From positions 682,001 to 746,000 of the forward strand of contig OX424564.1 of assembly GCA_949152475.1 (NCBI GenBank): a DNA stretch of 64,000 bases. Reading direction: 5' to 3'. Below are positions 30,839 to 45,500 of the stretch, piece by piece (position 1 is the stretch's first letter; every line of letters starts with the position of its first letter). The notes beneath the pieces were generated by a model that did not search any database, was not told the origin of the DNA, and was given only the letters and a program-made list of their open reading frames with translations. This stretch comes from Terebella lapidaria (Eukaryota; Annelida; Polychaeta; Terebellida; Terebellidae). The translations under genes and the position numbers were made by a program.

Positions 30839-32994
30839 TACTATCAGACTATAGCCGCGTGCGAGTAGCAAGGTCAGTGAGTATCTTACACAAAATCCGC
30901 CGTCTGACCTGAGCAAGCCCCTATTTTTGCTCAAACCCTTCCTCACACGTCTGCGAATACTTAGCTATATTCACAGCCTACTTGGTGGTCCCATGTTCGG
31001 CAGAATTAACACGTAGATCTACATTCATTCACTAAATTGATTCACAAACTGTTTTCGCTCACGTTTCTCGCAACCTTTCGCCGCCTAGCGACTGTTCGTG
31101 TGACAAAAATGACATGATGGAATGGCTTTTACGAATTACATATACCTGTAGACTCTACGCAACTATATTCTAGTAGCACTTATCAATCTGCTCATTGAAT
31201 AGGGTAGGCAATCTCCACAATGTGATATTATTCAGTATGCAAATGATCTCGATTGCAGTTAGCTTGTCCAGTTGTCCACACCACCATACGCACATTCGAT
31301 AGCTAGGAAATCACTGGACCGAAACAGACAATAGACAAGCATAGGCGGGGACCGAGGTGGGTCACAGTTAGACCCAGGTGTCCCACTCTCTCGAACGCCC
31401 GGCCACAGGTCACAGTTAGCCTGCTTCGATCCTAGGACCGAGATGGACGAGGACCGAAGTGGGCGGACATCCTCTACGCTGGGAAAAAGAGAAAAGATAT
31501 ATGGGTCGAATAGGCTAACTTTTTGGTTCACTGCCAAACTATTCCAAATTTACGCCGCTCTGAATTTAGAATTGCTGACATTTCAGGAAGTTGACTTGAA
31601 AATTGAAGAAAATTTAACGGTTTTCGATAAGCCTACAAATGACATATGAAAAATTGACATGTTTAGGTATTTTTTGTTGTTGGAAGGGATTACGGCCAGT
31701 AGGCATGCAACTTCAGTGCTCCTTTCCTCGGTAAAATAAAAATATTCTGAGAATCATAGCCAGGTTTTACACTGGCCTAGTATGCCTACATCACATAATA
31801 ATTGATGTGGGTGATATAACCTTCTAGAGCTTGTACCCCGGTCTTGTACATGTAGGCTATTATTTCGGGTAAAACCTTTAAAGGGTATATATCACGAAAA
31901 TCGGATATTGGTTTTTGTTATGTATGTGAAAGCACTATTTGAGCCGAACAAAATGGTCTTCACATCATATCGATATCATGATTCCTTCCAAAGTTATGAC
32001 ACTTTAGAGGGTATATATCACGAAATATAGGCATTTTAAAATGTAATAATGAGCTCGTTTATATTTATATCTGTTCACCAAAATACACTTTTTATGTTTT
32101 TTAGTTCGAATAGTCAGCGGTTTCAAGAAATTCGTGGTTGCCATGGCAACCAATGGTCTGGCTGGGCCCTTAGCAACCTGGTTGCTAAGGGCCAAATCAG
32201 CCCATTGGTTACCATGGCAACCAAAATTGTTATGCACTGACTGACTAATCCTACTGAACGATATATTTGAGGAGTTTTGGTGACCAAATATGAGCTTAAA
32301 TGCTTAATTGTGTTAAATCGCCTAATTAAAAAGCAAGCTGTCAATGACGTCACACACCTTATTTGCATACTAATTAGAATTTTTCAAGACTAACTTGAGA
32401 AATTTGCCGTTTTTTTAATATTAAAGCAGCTATAACTTTTCAACAAATAGAAATATCAACATTCTGTAAAGACCGTTCTATTCAGCTCAACGAGTGGCTT
32501 CAATTACTAGTAAGCTGATATAATATTTTCGTGATATGCACCCTCTAACAATAGGTGTCAACATCTGTCATGAACACATCAAACCACTGCATGCTTTCTG
32601 TGGAAATATAGATCTAGGAACACCTTAGAAATCAACTTAATACTCAAATTTTAAGAGCTATTTACTACTCTGTGATCAACTCGCATCTAAAATTTGGAAT
32701 AACATTCTCGGGATCAGCTAATTCATCATATTTGAACAAACTTTTTATTTTGCAGACTTTTTAAGAACTTCAATAGCTTCTAAATGTATAAAGCATAGGG
32801 GGCCTAATGGGCCACTCCGATATGGTGCGCAGTATACCTGAACAATTCAAAGCTCTAAAAGTACATTCTTTTGTGTCAGGCTTCAAACGCCATATTCACT
32901 TTGGTTATTTAACTTGACTTTGACAGACCCTACATTACTACAATAAATATTCTGTAATAAAATCTGTACACATGCCATCTTTTCCTGATTTCAC

Positions 32995-33031
<37 letters not shown>

Positions 33032-33515
33032 AGGGGGGGGGGGGGATAGGAGCTGGTTTAAATGTTCATTTCTTGTGCCATATTTATATTTGTTCAGAAT
33101 TATATTAAGCAAGTTTCCATAGATCCATATACATATCATCTACTACTTAATATTCACACACAGTAGGCTTTTATGGATTTAACAGCTTTTTAGGCTTTTA
33201 TGGACTCATGGGGAAACGTAAGCTCTCATGTCTCATTTTACAAAATATTCACTTCATTTATGTCCTGCCTCATTTCCTGAATTAATTGATTGATTGATTG
33301 TTTAAAGATCGAATAACCTCGAAAAATAAATTTTCTTTTTCACGTAAACTTACCTCAGACTTGATTGTAACTCGTGTGATAAATCGGAAATACAGTATCG
33401 TTGGACGCTTGTTGATTGAGCGATAATGCAAGGTTTTCCGTAGTGGGACGTAGTTTGCCAAAACTGCCGGTGTTCTGTTGCTGCTCAACTGCTTAAGTTT
33501 GAGGCGAGGATCGAA
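30839..33515. other. Intergenic region between divergent TIMM17 and METTL3
   Basis: 2.7 kb between the two start codons. It contains the 32004-32548 inverted-repeat element, a (TG)n tract at 32996-33030 followed by a G run (33033-33045), and scattered hairpins. The promoters of both genes should lie here, but I see no distinctive core element. Confidence 0.4.
32004..32548. mobile_element. MITE-like element with central 90-bp hairpin
   Basis: Ends TTAGAGGGTATATATCACGA and TCGTGATATGCACCCTCTAA are inverted repeats. Inside, 32134-32223 is a near-perfect palindrome: GGTTGCCATGGCAACCAATG and CTTAGCAACC mirrored by GGTTGCTAAG and CATTGGTTACCATGGCAACC. A second GGGTATATATCACGAAAAT lies just upstream at about 31885. 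Confidence 0.65.
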
Positions 33516-36500
33516 ATGTCGTCAGATACTTGGAGTGATATTCAGGCTCATAAAAGTCGCCAGAGCAGCTTGCGAGAGAAGATAGCGCGCCGGAGAAAGG
33601 AACGCGAGGAAACCTTTGGTAGCCTGACAGTGTCGCCGACAACCGCAGCGTCCGGCGCCGACGGCTCGGCCTCCGACAGCACCCTGGGCTCTTCCCCTCT
33701 ACAACCCTCGGCCAAACCCCCTCCAAAACTGTCAACTGCCGCTCTGATCGGCTCCCCGCCCACCGCTGCCAAAACAGGTCAGTCAAAAACAGGTCAATGG
33801 GTAGGCCAGCCTGAGCGACGGGTAGTGTCGCTCAGGCTGCGGGTAGGCCTTAGACCCAGGTGTCCCACTCTCTCGAACGCCGAAGGCGTGAGTGGGACAC
33901 AGGTTCAAGCGTTCACGGGTGTCGTACTGGTTTACACTTCGAGCGTGACCAAGCCTCAGATTGCATGACTAGACATCTACCTGGCACCAGTCCAGATTGT
34001 CCTTCGATCTCTTCTGCATCAAATTATGTAGTAGAATTCCTTGGTCACACCCAGCGGAATTCGATCTGAGCATCATTTCAAATCGACATGATAATCCACA
34101 ACTTCTGATTTCGCCATTCCTGGGTGATAAATGACGTGTGCAAACAAGCAATCAGCTCATTTATCGCCCAGGAATGGCGAAATATGGGCCGATAAGCTAT
34201 TGTAGTGGTTTTTCGTCCGTCATCCGTCTTTAACAAGCTACTGCAATGATATTCTCGCAGGCTTAAAATTAGACATTTTTTCCAGGAGCCAAAGGGCTCC
34301 TATTTGCCTTCTATTCAACAAAGCACATTTCAATATTAGTTTACAGATTTTCATTAGCCAATTGACTCGTGGGCTCTATTGCTTGGGAGCAAATCTGAAC
34401 GTTTGGGAGCATATGGCTACCCACAAGGGGCAATTTTGTGCCCCGTATTCTCGAATATTCTGCACTGCAACTATACAAGCTGTATGGACACTTGTTTGAT
34501 TTCCTGAAAATACGCTGTGCTTATTAGGTTACCGGACCTATGGTCTGATAACCTATTGGCATGACGTTGCGTCCGTCGTCCGTTGTCCGTCGTCGTCGTC
34601 CACATTTTTATCTTCTTTGTTTACGGGCGAATTCTTCTGAAATTTTGCACAAAAATGCTTAAAAATAATTCGAGAAGGAGTTTTTAGTTTTTTGATTTTT
34701 GCATTTGTTTCAAAATGGCGGCCGTTTTCGACGAAAAATGCCTGATTTTGGACTTTGGCGGCCATTTTCTCAAAATCTGTTCAGTAACTTTTTTTCTTTT
34801 AGACATAACACTCCTCATATGTACTCCTATGATGTCTATAAAGTGGGCCATTTTGGCCCGAACTGGGCCCAAATGGGACTTTCCCATGTTAAATTCTCCT
34901 ATGCTTTATAATGGGACACATTATCATGATTATGTCTAATATCTCACTTAATATTGAGATTAGAGATTAGGAATCAATTGTGGACATAATCGCTTATTAT
35001 TAGGGCATTTCGGCATGAAATGCCCTTATGGTTTTGTCTGTTTTTTTTGTTTTTTTTTTGTTTTTTTTTTTCTTCTTTTTTTTTTCACTTTCCGCCGTTT
35101 TGGTTTCCGATCAATAACTCGGGAACGCCTGAACGGATCTTGTCCAAATTTACACCACTGGTCAGAAATATTACATGGAAGACCCCTATTGTTTTGGAGG
35201 TGGCTCCGGGGTCCGTGAGGTCCGTGAGGATGAAATCAAGGTTGATTTTGAGACTTGGTTTCCGAGCGATAACTCAAAAAGTATTCATGCAATGGCAAGT
35301 ATTCTTTGCATGGGAGTTCATATACAATGTACCACCACGGAAGAACCCTATTGATTTTGGGGTCAATCCGTCGAACAACCTTTGACCTAGAGCTCGGAAG
35401 AATTTTTGCTGATTCATCCTTGAGGCTTTCATGCATATCTTGGAAACGGTGCGTCGTAGAGCGAAACGGAGCTCAATTTCGGCCTCCTGGCACTAGACAA
35501 ACTAGTCTAGGGGGTATCTAGGGTCGAGACGACCCCTGGTGTCGAATTTTTTTTCGCCGACTCGGCACTTCCTGTTTGGCCGTATCTCGGAAACGGTGCG
35601 TCGTAGAGCGAAACGGAGCTCAATTCCGGCCTCCTGGCACTAGACAAACTAGTCTAATGGATATCTTGGGTCGAGACGACCGCTGGTGTCGAATTTATTT
35701 TCGCCGACTCGGCACTTCCTGTTTGGCCGTATCTCGGAAATGGTGCGTCGTAGAGCGAAACGGAGCTCAATTCCGGCCTCCTGGCACTAGACAAAATAGT
35801 CTAATGGGTATCTTGGGTCGAGACGACCCCTGGTGTCGAATTTATTTTCGCCGACTCGGCACTTCCTGTTGGCCGTATCTCGGAAATGGTGCGTCGTAGA
35901 GCGAAACGGAGCTCAATTCCGGCCTCCTGGCACTAGATAAACTAGGCTTATGGGTATTTTGGGTCGAGACAACCCCTGGTGTCGAATTTATTTTCTCCGA
36001 CTCGGCACTTCCTGTTTGGCCGTATCTCGGAAACGGTGAGTCGTAGAGCGAAACAGAGCTCAATTCCGGCCTTCTGGTACTAGACAAACTAGTCTAGAGG
36101 GTATCTTGGGCCGAGACGTCTTCTGGTGTCAAATTTTTTTTTCGCCAACTCGGCACTTCCGGTTTGGCTGTATCTCGGAAATGGTGCAAATCGGAAACGG
36201 CCTCCTGGCACTAGGCTGACTAGTCTGGAGGGTATCTTGGGTCGAGATGACTTCTGGTGTCGATTTTTTTTTCGCCGACTCAGCACTTCCTGTTTGCCAT
36301 ATCTCAGAAACGGTCTGTCGTAGAGCGAAATGCAAAGATGCCTAAGGGCGGGGTATGTCACTTAAACTTTGACCACGGACAGTTCAGAGTCATCATGGTT
36401 CTAGACGCGGTCTCTTAGGTATATGTTAGGTAGGAATAGAACTCACACGAAATGCCCCAAGGCATCTTCAGGCCTTGACGTCTAGTTAACTTTACAGCTT

Positions 36501-39500
36501 AGGAATCAATTGTGGACATATAGGAAATGATATATGCTGAATATTCTGATGACCTTGAATTTGACCTTTGACCTCATTTTCTAGGTCACAGGACAAAATG
36601 GCTAATATCTCGCTTGTTATCGACTTTACAGCTTAGCAATCAATTATGAACGTATTGGAAATGATATATGCAGATTATTGTCATGACCTTGAATTGGACC
36701 TTTGACCTCGTTTTCAAGGTTACAGGACAAAATGGCTAATATCTCACTTATTATCGATTTTACAACTTAGGAATCAATTGTGGACATATAGGAAATGATA
36801 TATTCTGAATATTCTCGTGACCTTGAATTTGACCTATGACCTTATTTTCAAGGTCAAGAGCACAAAATGGCTAATATCTCGCTTGTTATCGACTTTACAT
36901 CTTAGGAATCAATAGTGAACAGATAGGAAATGTTATGTTATGAATATTGTCATGACCTTGAATTTGACCTTGGACCTAATTTTCAAGGTCACAGGACAAA
37001 ATGGCTAATATCTCGCTTCTAATCGACTTTACAGCTTAGGAATCAATTATGAACATATAGAAAATTATATATACAGATTATTCTCATGACCTTCAATTTG
37101 ACCTTTGACCTAAATTTCAAGGGCACAGGACAAAATGACTAATATCTAGGGTTTAATCCCGGGAATGGAGTTCCCGGGAATTCCCGGGAATTATCAAGAT
37201 ATCAGAGTTCCCGATTCCCGGGAATGAGGTGGCCAGGAACCGGGAATATATCTCCCCCTCCCCCAACAAAAAATTAGCCCAAGGGCTAAGATAGGTTACC
37301 GGACAACTTTAGTTGAAACAGGACAGGTGAGATATGACGTTAAGATAAACCAATCATCTTCGTGAACTTCAGTGTCATCATTAAGTGTGCAGCATATAAC
37401 CTTGTATTCATGTATGTTCAAAATACAAATACAAGGTCTATCTACAAGTCTTTTGTCTATAAACGAAATTTACACATTTCTTGTTGGACGTGACACTGAG
37501 ATATAGCACTCAATGTCATCTGACGTCAAGTTCAACGTCACCCAAAAAAGCCACATATATATGTGGTATACATGTATATGACTTCCAATTCCAGCTATAC
37601 CTACAAACATTTTTTGGCTGTAGAGGCCAATTTACACACTCAAGGGGCCTTTTAAGCAATTCAAAGCACTCCATCTTTATACACAATGTCAGGGACCCCA
37701 ATTAGCATGTTTTATAACAAAAATCTCAAAACTGATCAGATAAATTTGAAGGAAAACGACCAAAAATTAAATTTGGGGCCTATTCAGCCTAAATTTCTAG
37801 CTTTTTGAGCAATTCAAGGCACTTTATACACTATATACATATTTATACACATCATGTCAAAAACCCCAATTACTATGTTTTGAAATAAAAATCTCAAAAG
37901 TGATCAGACAGTTTTCGATTAAAGACAAACAAGGTGCAAATTTGGGCATTTTTCGACTCAAAAATGGCTGTTTTGACATTTCAAGGTCATCCAAGGTCAA
38001 ATTCAAGGTCACCACACAAGTCTTCATATATGACTTCCCATTTGAAAGTGCTAATTTCTAAGCTCTATCTTCAAGCATTCTATGAGTACAGTCTAGGCAG
38101 CTCCCATTATGAAGGAAAAAAGTGCCGAAAATTTTCAAAGTTCAAAGTTTTTTTCGTCGACCCGTCAAAAATTCAAAATGGCCACCACACGGAGACCAGC
38201 GATTCAAGGGCAACAAAACTTATACACATCATAAAAGTACATAGAGGGAATCTTCTGAAACGAAAATCTCAAAACTGGTCAGACAGTTTTCGAGAAAAGA
38301 CAGAAAAGCTGCAAATTTGGGCATTTTTCGACCCAAAAATGGCTATTTTGACCTTTCAAGGTCATCCAAGGTCAAATTCAAGGTCACCACACAAGTCGCC
38401 ATATATGACTTCCCATTTGAAAGTGCCAATATCTAAGCTCTATCTTTAAGCGTTCTATGAGTACAGTCCGGGCAGCTCCCATTATGAAGGAAAAAAGTGC
38501 CGAAAATTTTCCAAGTCCAAAACTTTTTTCAAAGGGTGAAAAATTTTTTTTTGCCTAGAAATGGCCCGAAGTGGATAGTAACGCGATTTGGGGCAAAAAA
38601 AATTTTTTCGCCGACCCGTCAAAAATTCAAAATGGCCGCCACACGGAGACCGGCGATTCAAGGGCAACAAAACTTATACACATCATAAAGGTACATAAGG
38701 GGAATCTTCTGAAACGAAAATCTCAAAACTGATCAGACAGTTTTCGAGAAAAGACAGAAAAGCTGCAAATTTGGGCATTTTTCGACCCAAAAATGGCTAT
38801 TTTGACCTTTCAAGGTCATCCAAGGTCAAATTCAAGGTCACCACACAAGTCGCCATATATGACTTCCCATTTGAAAGTGCCAATATCTAAGCTCTATCTT
38901 TAAGCGTTCTATGAGTACAGTCCGGGCAGCTCCCATTATGAAGGAAAAAAGTGCCGAAAATTTTCCAAGTCCAAAATTTTTTTCAAAGGGTGAAAAAATT
39001 TTTTTTGCCTAGAAATGGCCCGAAATGGATAGTAACGCGATTTGGGGCAAAAAAATTTTTTTTCGCCGACCCGTCAAAAATTCAAAATGGCCGCCACACG
39101 GAGACCGGCGATTCAAGGGCAACAAAACTTATACACATCATAAAGGTACATAAGGGGAATCTTTTGAAACAAAAATCTCAAAACTGATCAGACAGTTTTT
39201 GAGAAAATGACCGCCAAAGTCCAAAATTGGCCATTTTTCGTCAAAAATGGCCGCCATTTTGAGAAAAATTCGAAAATCAAAAAACTAAAAAAAACCCCCT
39301 CTTGAAATATTTTTAGGCATTTTTGTGCAAAATTTCAGAAAAATCCGCCTGTAAACTTTAAAGATACAGCTGTGGACGGACGACGGACGGACGACGGACG
39401 CAACGTGACGGCAATAGGTTATCGGACCATAGGTCCGGTAACCTAAAAACTACATATTAACAGAAGAAAACAACGGTATCTTTCGTCCCTGTACATTTCC

Positions 39501-42500
39501 TACAACACTCTGTGGTATAGCAGGACAATGTATTGCCAAAATAAGGTAAAAATAAAGAATAATAAGTACTTACTGTCCTTACTGTATGCTTCCATTTGTC
39601 GTTGTCATGGAAAGTCGGTGACATTTTTGTCTAGTGCATGCAAAAAGACACCTTGGGTATTTTCTAAAACAAGACATAATGTAACAATGGGACCACACAG
39701 CGATTTGTCCCTTCACAATATTTGTGTCCATATTAAATATGAACAAAGACGGGGGAGGGTTGTGAACTTGTGAGCCCTCTCCTGTTACATCATACCTCCA
39801 ACGTAAATTAGGATTCTGAATTTCTGATTTCACCCATGTTTACATTTGCATGCTTTATAAATTGCTGTAAGCATGGTTGCATGGTGATTTATAAGGAAAA
39901 CTCGTTGACAGATAGTGTCTGCAGTGATCACTAACGAACCAATTCATGTGTACTATTGTTTTGAAGCTACGAGTTTATTCCCGGTTCCATTCCCGGGTAC
40001 CCGGTTCTGAGCACTTTTTATTCCCGGTTCCCGGTTCCAGGAAAACCGGGAATATATTAAACCCTACTAATATCTCCCTTATTATCGATTTTATAGCTTA
40101 GGAATCAATTGTGAACATATAGAAAATGCTTTACACTGAATATCGCCGTGACCTTGAATTTGACCTTTGACTTCATTTTCAAAGTCAAAGGACAAAATGG
40201 CTGATATCTCACTTTATTGACTTCATAGTGTGGGAATCAATGAAAAACATAGGAAGTGTTATGCGCCAAATATTCTGATGACCTTGAATTTGACCTTTGG
40301 CTTCATTTTCAAAGCCACAGCACAAAATTGCTAATATCTCTCTGATTATTGATTTCGAAGCTTAGCAATCAAAATTTGCTAATATCTCTGTGGACATGAT
40401 AATTGCTAAATATTATATATGCTGAATATTCTCTTGACCTTGGATTTAACCAGTGTCCTGGCTAACCTCTAAAATATTAAACATATATTGTCCGGTAACC
40501 TATCTTTGGCCCTTGGCCTAATTTAATAAATTTGCGAAAAAAACAAAAATTGCCAATTGTCAATATTGAATATTATTCTGGTCTGGTCACCAGATGACCA
40601 GATCATGTACTGTAAAATGACTAATTTTGGCGGCTATTAAATTTGGGAGTCGGAGCCCCGTATTATTTGGCGGAGATTTAATTTGGCGGTTTCAAAACCA
40701 CATATATTTCTTATCATATATCTAGTTAATTTGGCGGTTTTTCCCTACCGCCAAATCCACCAAATAAATTGTATGCCAAAATTAGTCATTTTACAGTAGA
40801 TAGCAAATGACATTATATAACTACATGGTGTTTATACTGTATTGATCATTTGTTGTATTGCAGATCATGTGAGCACTCCAAGCAGTGGCAGCAGTAAGCA
40901 GGAGCCCGTGCAGCAGTCCCTGTCCCCCGACACTCTCCAGCAGATAGAACAACATCTCCTTGTGATGCTGAGTGACATCACTCTGGTCCTCCCGGTCGAG
41001 GTCTCAAGTCTCATGTCCAGTATGACAAAGACACTCAGAAGAGATCCACACTTGTCTACACTCGCTGACCGTATCAACACTGATGCTGCACGCTCTGCCG
41101 TCGAAGATTTACTCAACAAATTTGCAGCACAGATGCTCATAAGGTAAGCCATTTCTTCTGTTTAGCATTCTGCAAATACCAGTATTTATTCCTGAAGGTT
41201 TTAATTCACAGATTTGCAGTCAGATTGTCTGCAGTATCCATGGTATCCTGTGTATTCAGTAGTATTTGGATAAAGGATTCCTTTCATTTTCATGATTACC
41301 TGATCACCTGTCACAAAGTTCTTCCGCCCTGACAGTTTGGAATACAGCGTAGAAGACCAGAACACAACACTGGTTGTAGAATCTGTAGACTATAACAAAG
41401 TGAGTCCACATGCTCAGCTTAAGGATACACCATTACCTGTATGTAGTTCTATAATCATGATCATGATTATGCATGCTATTTCTGACATACAGCTCTCAGC
41501 CGTCACAAATGAAATGGATTGGTTTCAAGATGTGTTTTCAAGAAAAAGAAAAAAAGACAGGTAAAGTTCAAGTTACTTGATTTTAGTATTGTAAAGAAAT
41601 TTAGAATTTCTTGCAAGTATAGGTGCTTGTAAATAACATTAGGATCACTTCCTTATATCTCTATAATAAAGAACTGCGAATTAGCATAATAAAAAAAATG
41701 TAGCAATATTACTCAACTCTATGTAAAGTATGCAGTGTTCATTATTTTCAGTGATGAAAGTGAAGTCGACAAAACCACCAAGCAACAGAGGACGGACAGA
41801 CACGACGAAGATTTGATTGAGGTGGGTTCATTGCTGTGTCTAGATATGAAAATATCAAATATTATCGGACAGTGTACTGACCTTGAACTTGACCTCAGAT
41901 GACCTTGTGTGGTAAATCTCAAGGTCTCCTTTATATATGATATAGTGGATGTGTTGGTGACTTTGAACTTGACCTCAAATTAACTTGAGTAATAATCCCA
42001 ATATCAAGTTCAATCTAAATCTGCAAATAAGCTTCGGCACCCGTGGTTAAACTGGTGTGTTTCTTTCCTCAGAACCTTCTGTCAATGGAATCTGCGAAAC
42101 AGAGGGAAACCAAGAAAACCCGCGACGAAATCTTACTTCTGCTCAGTAAACCAACAGCGAAGGTAATCATTGTACATCCAAGACCATATCATATGTAGGG
42201 AATCTATTGCGGACCTTGAACATAACCTCATATGTAACCCGTCATTTTAGTCTATAAAGCACTACCATTCAGACAGATAGCATTCCCTGATGAAGCTGTC
42301 AAAGACAGCGAAAGGCCTCGGAAGACCGGAATTCTTATCATGAGTGTTTTCACACATTCGCCTGTTTTATGCGAGCATGGCCTCATATGACCTTGAGTGT
42401 TCAAAACCAAGGTTATGTTCCAAGCAGAAATTGCTTGGAAACATTTACCATATTTGTGTCATGAATGCACAGAAAGATTATGTCATCTTGGACAACCTTG

Positions 42501-45500
42501 AGCTTGATCTTCCGTGAACCCCATTTGTCTGGTAACCAAATATTTGTTTGGACCATAATTGGAGGGCAACAACATGCAGGCGAATAGGGTGACTCTGAGC
42601 CTGACTTCATACATGTATGGGCAGTGGCCATCTGAATACTAATCTCTATCTGGCAACTGATTGAGCCCCATGAGCATTTTCTGATTTCAGGAGCAGTCGC
42701 TGATAGAGAAGTTCAAGTCACAAGGAGGTATGTTGTATTATCATGCAGCAGTTGTTTGACAAGTACATTGTAATGGAAATCTTGTTTAACTGTTTGTTTA
42801 ACCAACTCAACACTGGTACTCGTTACTTTTGTAATATCGTATCGGTTCAGTACACGGTTAGATTACAGTACAATATGATGAGAGATGTTCACATGGCTTT
42901 GACTGTACCTGTAAATGTTGATGTGTCAGATTGAGAAGTGTATTTTGTGTCCTGCAGGTGCGCAGGTGAAGGAGTTTTGTCCAAACGGAACTAAGGAGGA
43001 ATGTAAACGAGTTAATGTGTCCTCGTCACCTTGTGATAAACTCCACTTCAGGAAAATTCTCAGCAAACACACAGATGGTAAGGGTGTATAGACCGTGAGA
43101 TTATCATAACTTGTATTGTATCCACCCTCCTATATTGAACACAGACAGTGAGATTATCATAACTTCTATTGTATCCACCCCTCCTATATTAAACACAGAC
43201 AGTGAGATTATCATAACTTCTATTGTATCCATCCCTCCTACCGGTATATTAAACTCAGTGAGATTATCATAACTTCTATTGTATCCATCCCTCCTATATT
43301 AAACACAGACAGTGAGATTATCATAACTTCTATTGTATCCATCCCTCCTATATTAAACTCAGTGAGATTATCATAACTTCTATTGTATCCATCCCTCCTA
43401 TATTAAGCACAGACAGTCAGATTATCATAACTTCTATTGTATCCATCTCTCCTATATTAAACACAGACAGTCAGATTATCATAACTTCTATTGTAGCCAC
43501 CCATCCTATATTAAACACAGACAGTGAGATTATCATAACTTCTATTGTATCCATCCCTCCTATATTAAACACAGACAGTGAGATTATCATAACTTCTATT
43601 GTATCCACCCCTCCTATATTAAGCACAGACAGTCAGATTATCATAACTTCTATTGTATCCATCCCTCCTATATTGAACACAGACAGTGAGATTATCATAA
43701 CTTCTATTGTATCCACCCCTCCTATATTAAGCACAGACAGTCAGATTATCATAACTTCTATTGTATCCATCCCTCCTATATTAAACACAGACAGTGAGAT
43801 TATCATAACTTCTATTGTATCCATCCCTCTTATATTAAACACAGACAGTGAGATTATCATAACTTCTATTGTATCCATCCCTCCTATATTAAACACAGAC
43901 AGTCAGATTATCATAACTTCTATTGTATCCATCTCTCCTATATTAAACACAGACAGTCAGATTATCATAACTTCTATTGTATCCATCTCTCCTATATTAA
44001 ACACAGACAGTCAGATTATCATAACTTCTATTGTATCCATCCCTCCTATATTAAACACAGACAGTCAGATTATCATAACTTCTATTGTATCCATCTCTCC
44101 TATATTAAACACAGACAGTCAGATTATCATAACTTCTATTGTATCCATCCCTCCTATATTTAACACAGGCAGTCAGATTATCATAACTTCTATTGTATCC
44201 ATCCCTCCTATATTAAACACAGACAGTCAGATTATCATAACTTCTATTGTATATCCATCCCTCCTATATTAAACACGGACAGTGAGATTATCAGAACTTC
44301 TATTGTATCCATCCCTCCTATATTGAACACAGACAGTGAGATTATCATAACTTCTATTGAATCCATCCCTCCTATATTAAACACAGACAGTAAGATTATC
44401 ATAACTTCTATTGTATCCACCCCTCCTATATTAAACACAGACAGTGAGATTATCAAACTTCCATTGTATCCATCCCTCCTATATTAAACACAGACAGTCA
44501 GAATATCATAATTTCTATTGTATCCTTCCCTCCTATATTAAACACAGACAGTGAGGTTATCATAACTTCTATTGTATCCACCCCTTCTATATTAAACACA
44601 GACAGTGAGATTATTATAACCTCTATTGTATCCATCCCTCCTATATTACACACAGACAGTGAAATTATCATATAACTTCTGTCATCACAGCAGAGCGTAA
44701 AGTATGAACCCCTTGTTCAGCTAAAATACACTTTTGTGTTGGCAGAATCTCTGGGGGACTGTTCGTTCTTGAATACATGTTTTCACATGGACACATGTAA
44801 ATATGTGCATTATGAGATAGACTACCCCGACCATCTACCTACCGAGAGCAAGGCAGGCGGATTGACAACACTCAAGTCCACGCAGGAGTCCACGATTCTC
44901 TTCCCTCCACAGGTGTGGTGATGTGATGTCATGTTATCACATCAAAGATAAACCCACTTATAATACTTCAAACCTACCAACAAAATTGAAGTGCTGACAA
45001 GTGATAACTGAATATAAAAAGTATTTTGTGATTGATCTTTGTCCAGTGGATCCAGTGCGACCTGCGACTATTGGACATGACGATCCTGGGCAAGTTTGCT
45101 GTGGTAATGGCCGACCCACCATGGGACATTCACATGGAGCTGCCGTACGGTACGATGAGCGACGACGAGATGAGAAAACTCCAGGTCCCCATCCTGCAGG
45201 ACGAGGGCTACATCTTCCTCTGGGTCACTGGCAGGTAAAGGGATAAAGTTCCTCACGTGTTACCGGCGGGTAAAGGGTTAAGTTTCATACCTATCACAGG
45301 TAGGTAAAGGGTTAAAGTTGAAATCAATTTTAAAATCAGGAAAAACCAGCATTCTTGTTTGTCACGCAAACTTGAGAGTACATCTCGAGATTGCCAGGAA
45401 TAAACAGGAAACATGTACAACTCGACGACAGATATTCAGAATATCGCCTTTAACTGTGCATGAAAACATTGGATAGAGAATGATCGGCCTGCATTCATTG

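Larger units (their letters stand above)
34524..40523 (+). mobile_element. Helitron2-like family A element, interrupted twice
   Basis: The 5' end TTAGGTTACCGGACC is the start of a hairpin (partner GGTCTGATAACC), followed by GTCCGTCGTCCG-rich sequence. The 3' end has GTCCGGTAACC, then a terminal GGCCCTTGGCCTAATTT hairpin. The 5' and 3' inverted repeats are thus offset by the 3' hairpin (asymmetric terminal inverted repeats). The interior is a tandem array of about 120 bp (36487-37138, 40067-40480). It is interrupted by a family B element (35000-36486) and a hAT (37147-40066). The Helitron2/Helentron assignment rests on terminal design only; no Rep-helicase is present. Confidence 0.6.

Noticed and set aside
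30839..30946. N-terminal extension of TIMM17
   Set aside because: The frame is open upstream, but the family starts at [11 protein letters not shown]; the extra 36 codons have no family similarity.
35015..35385. Membrane-like ORF with Phe-rich start
   Set aside because: Produced by the T-rich tract after the family B 5' hairpin.
43673..44272. 199-codon repeat protein in METTL3 intron 7
   Set aside because: Pure minisatellite; units shorter than 54 bp break the frame, and it lies inside a well-supported intron.
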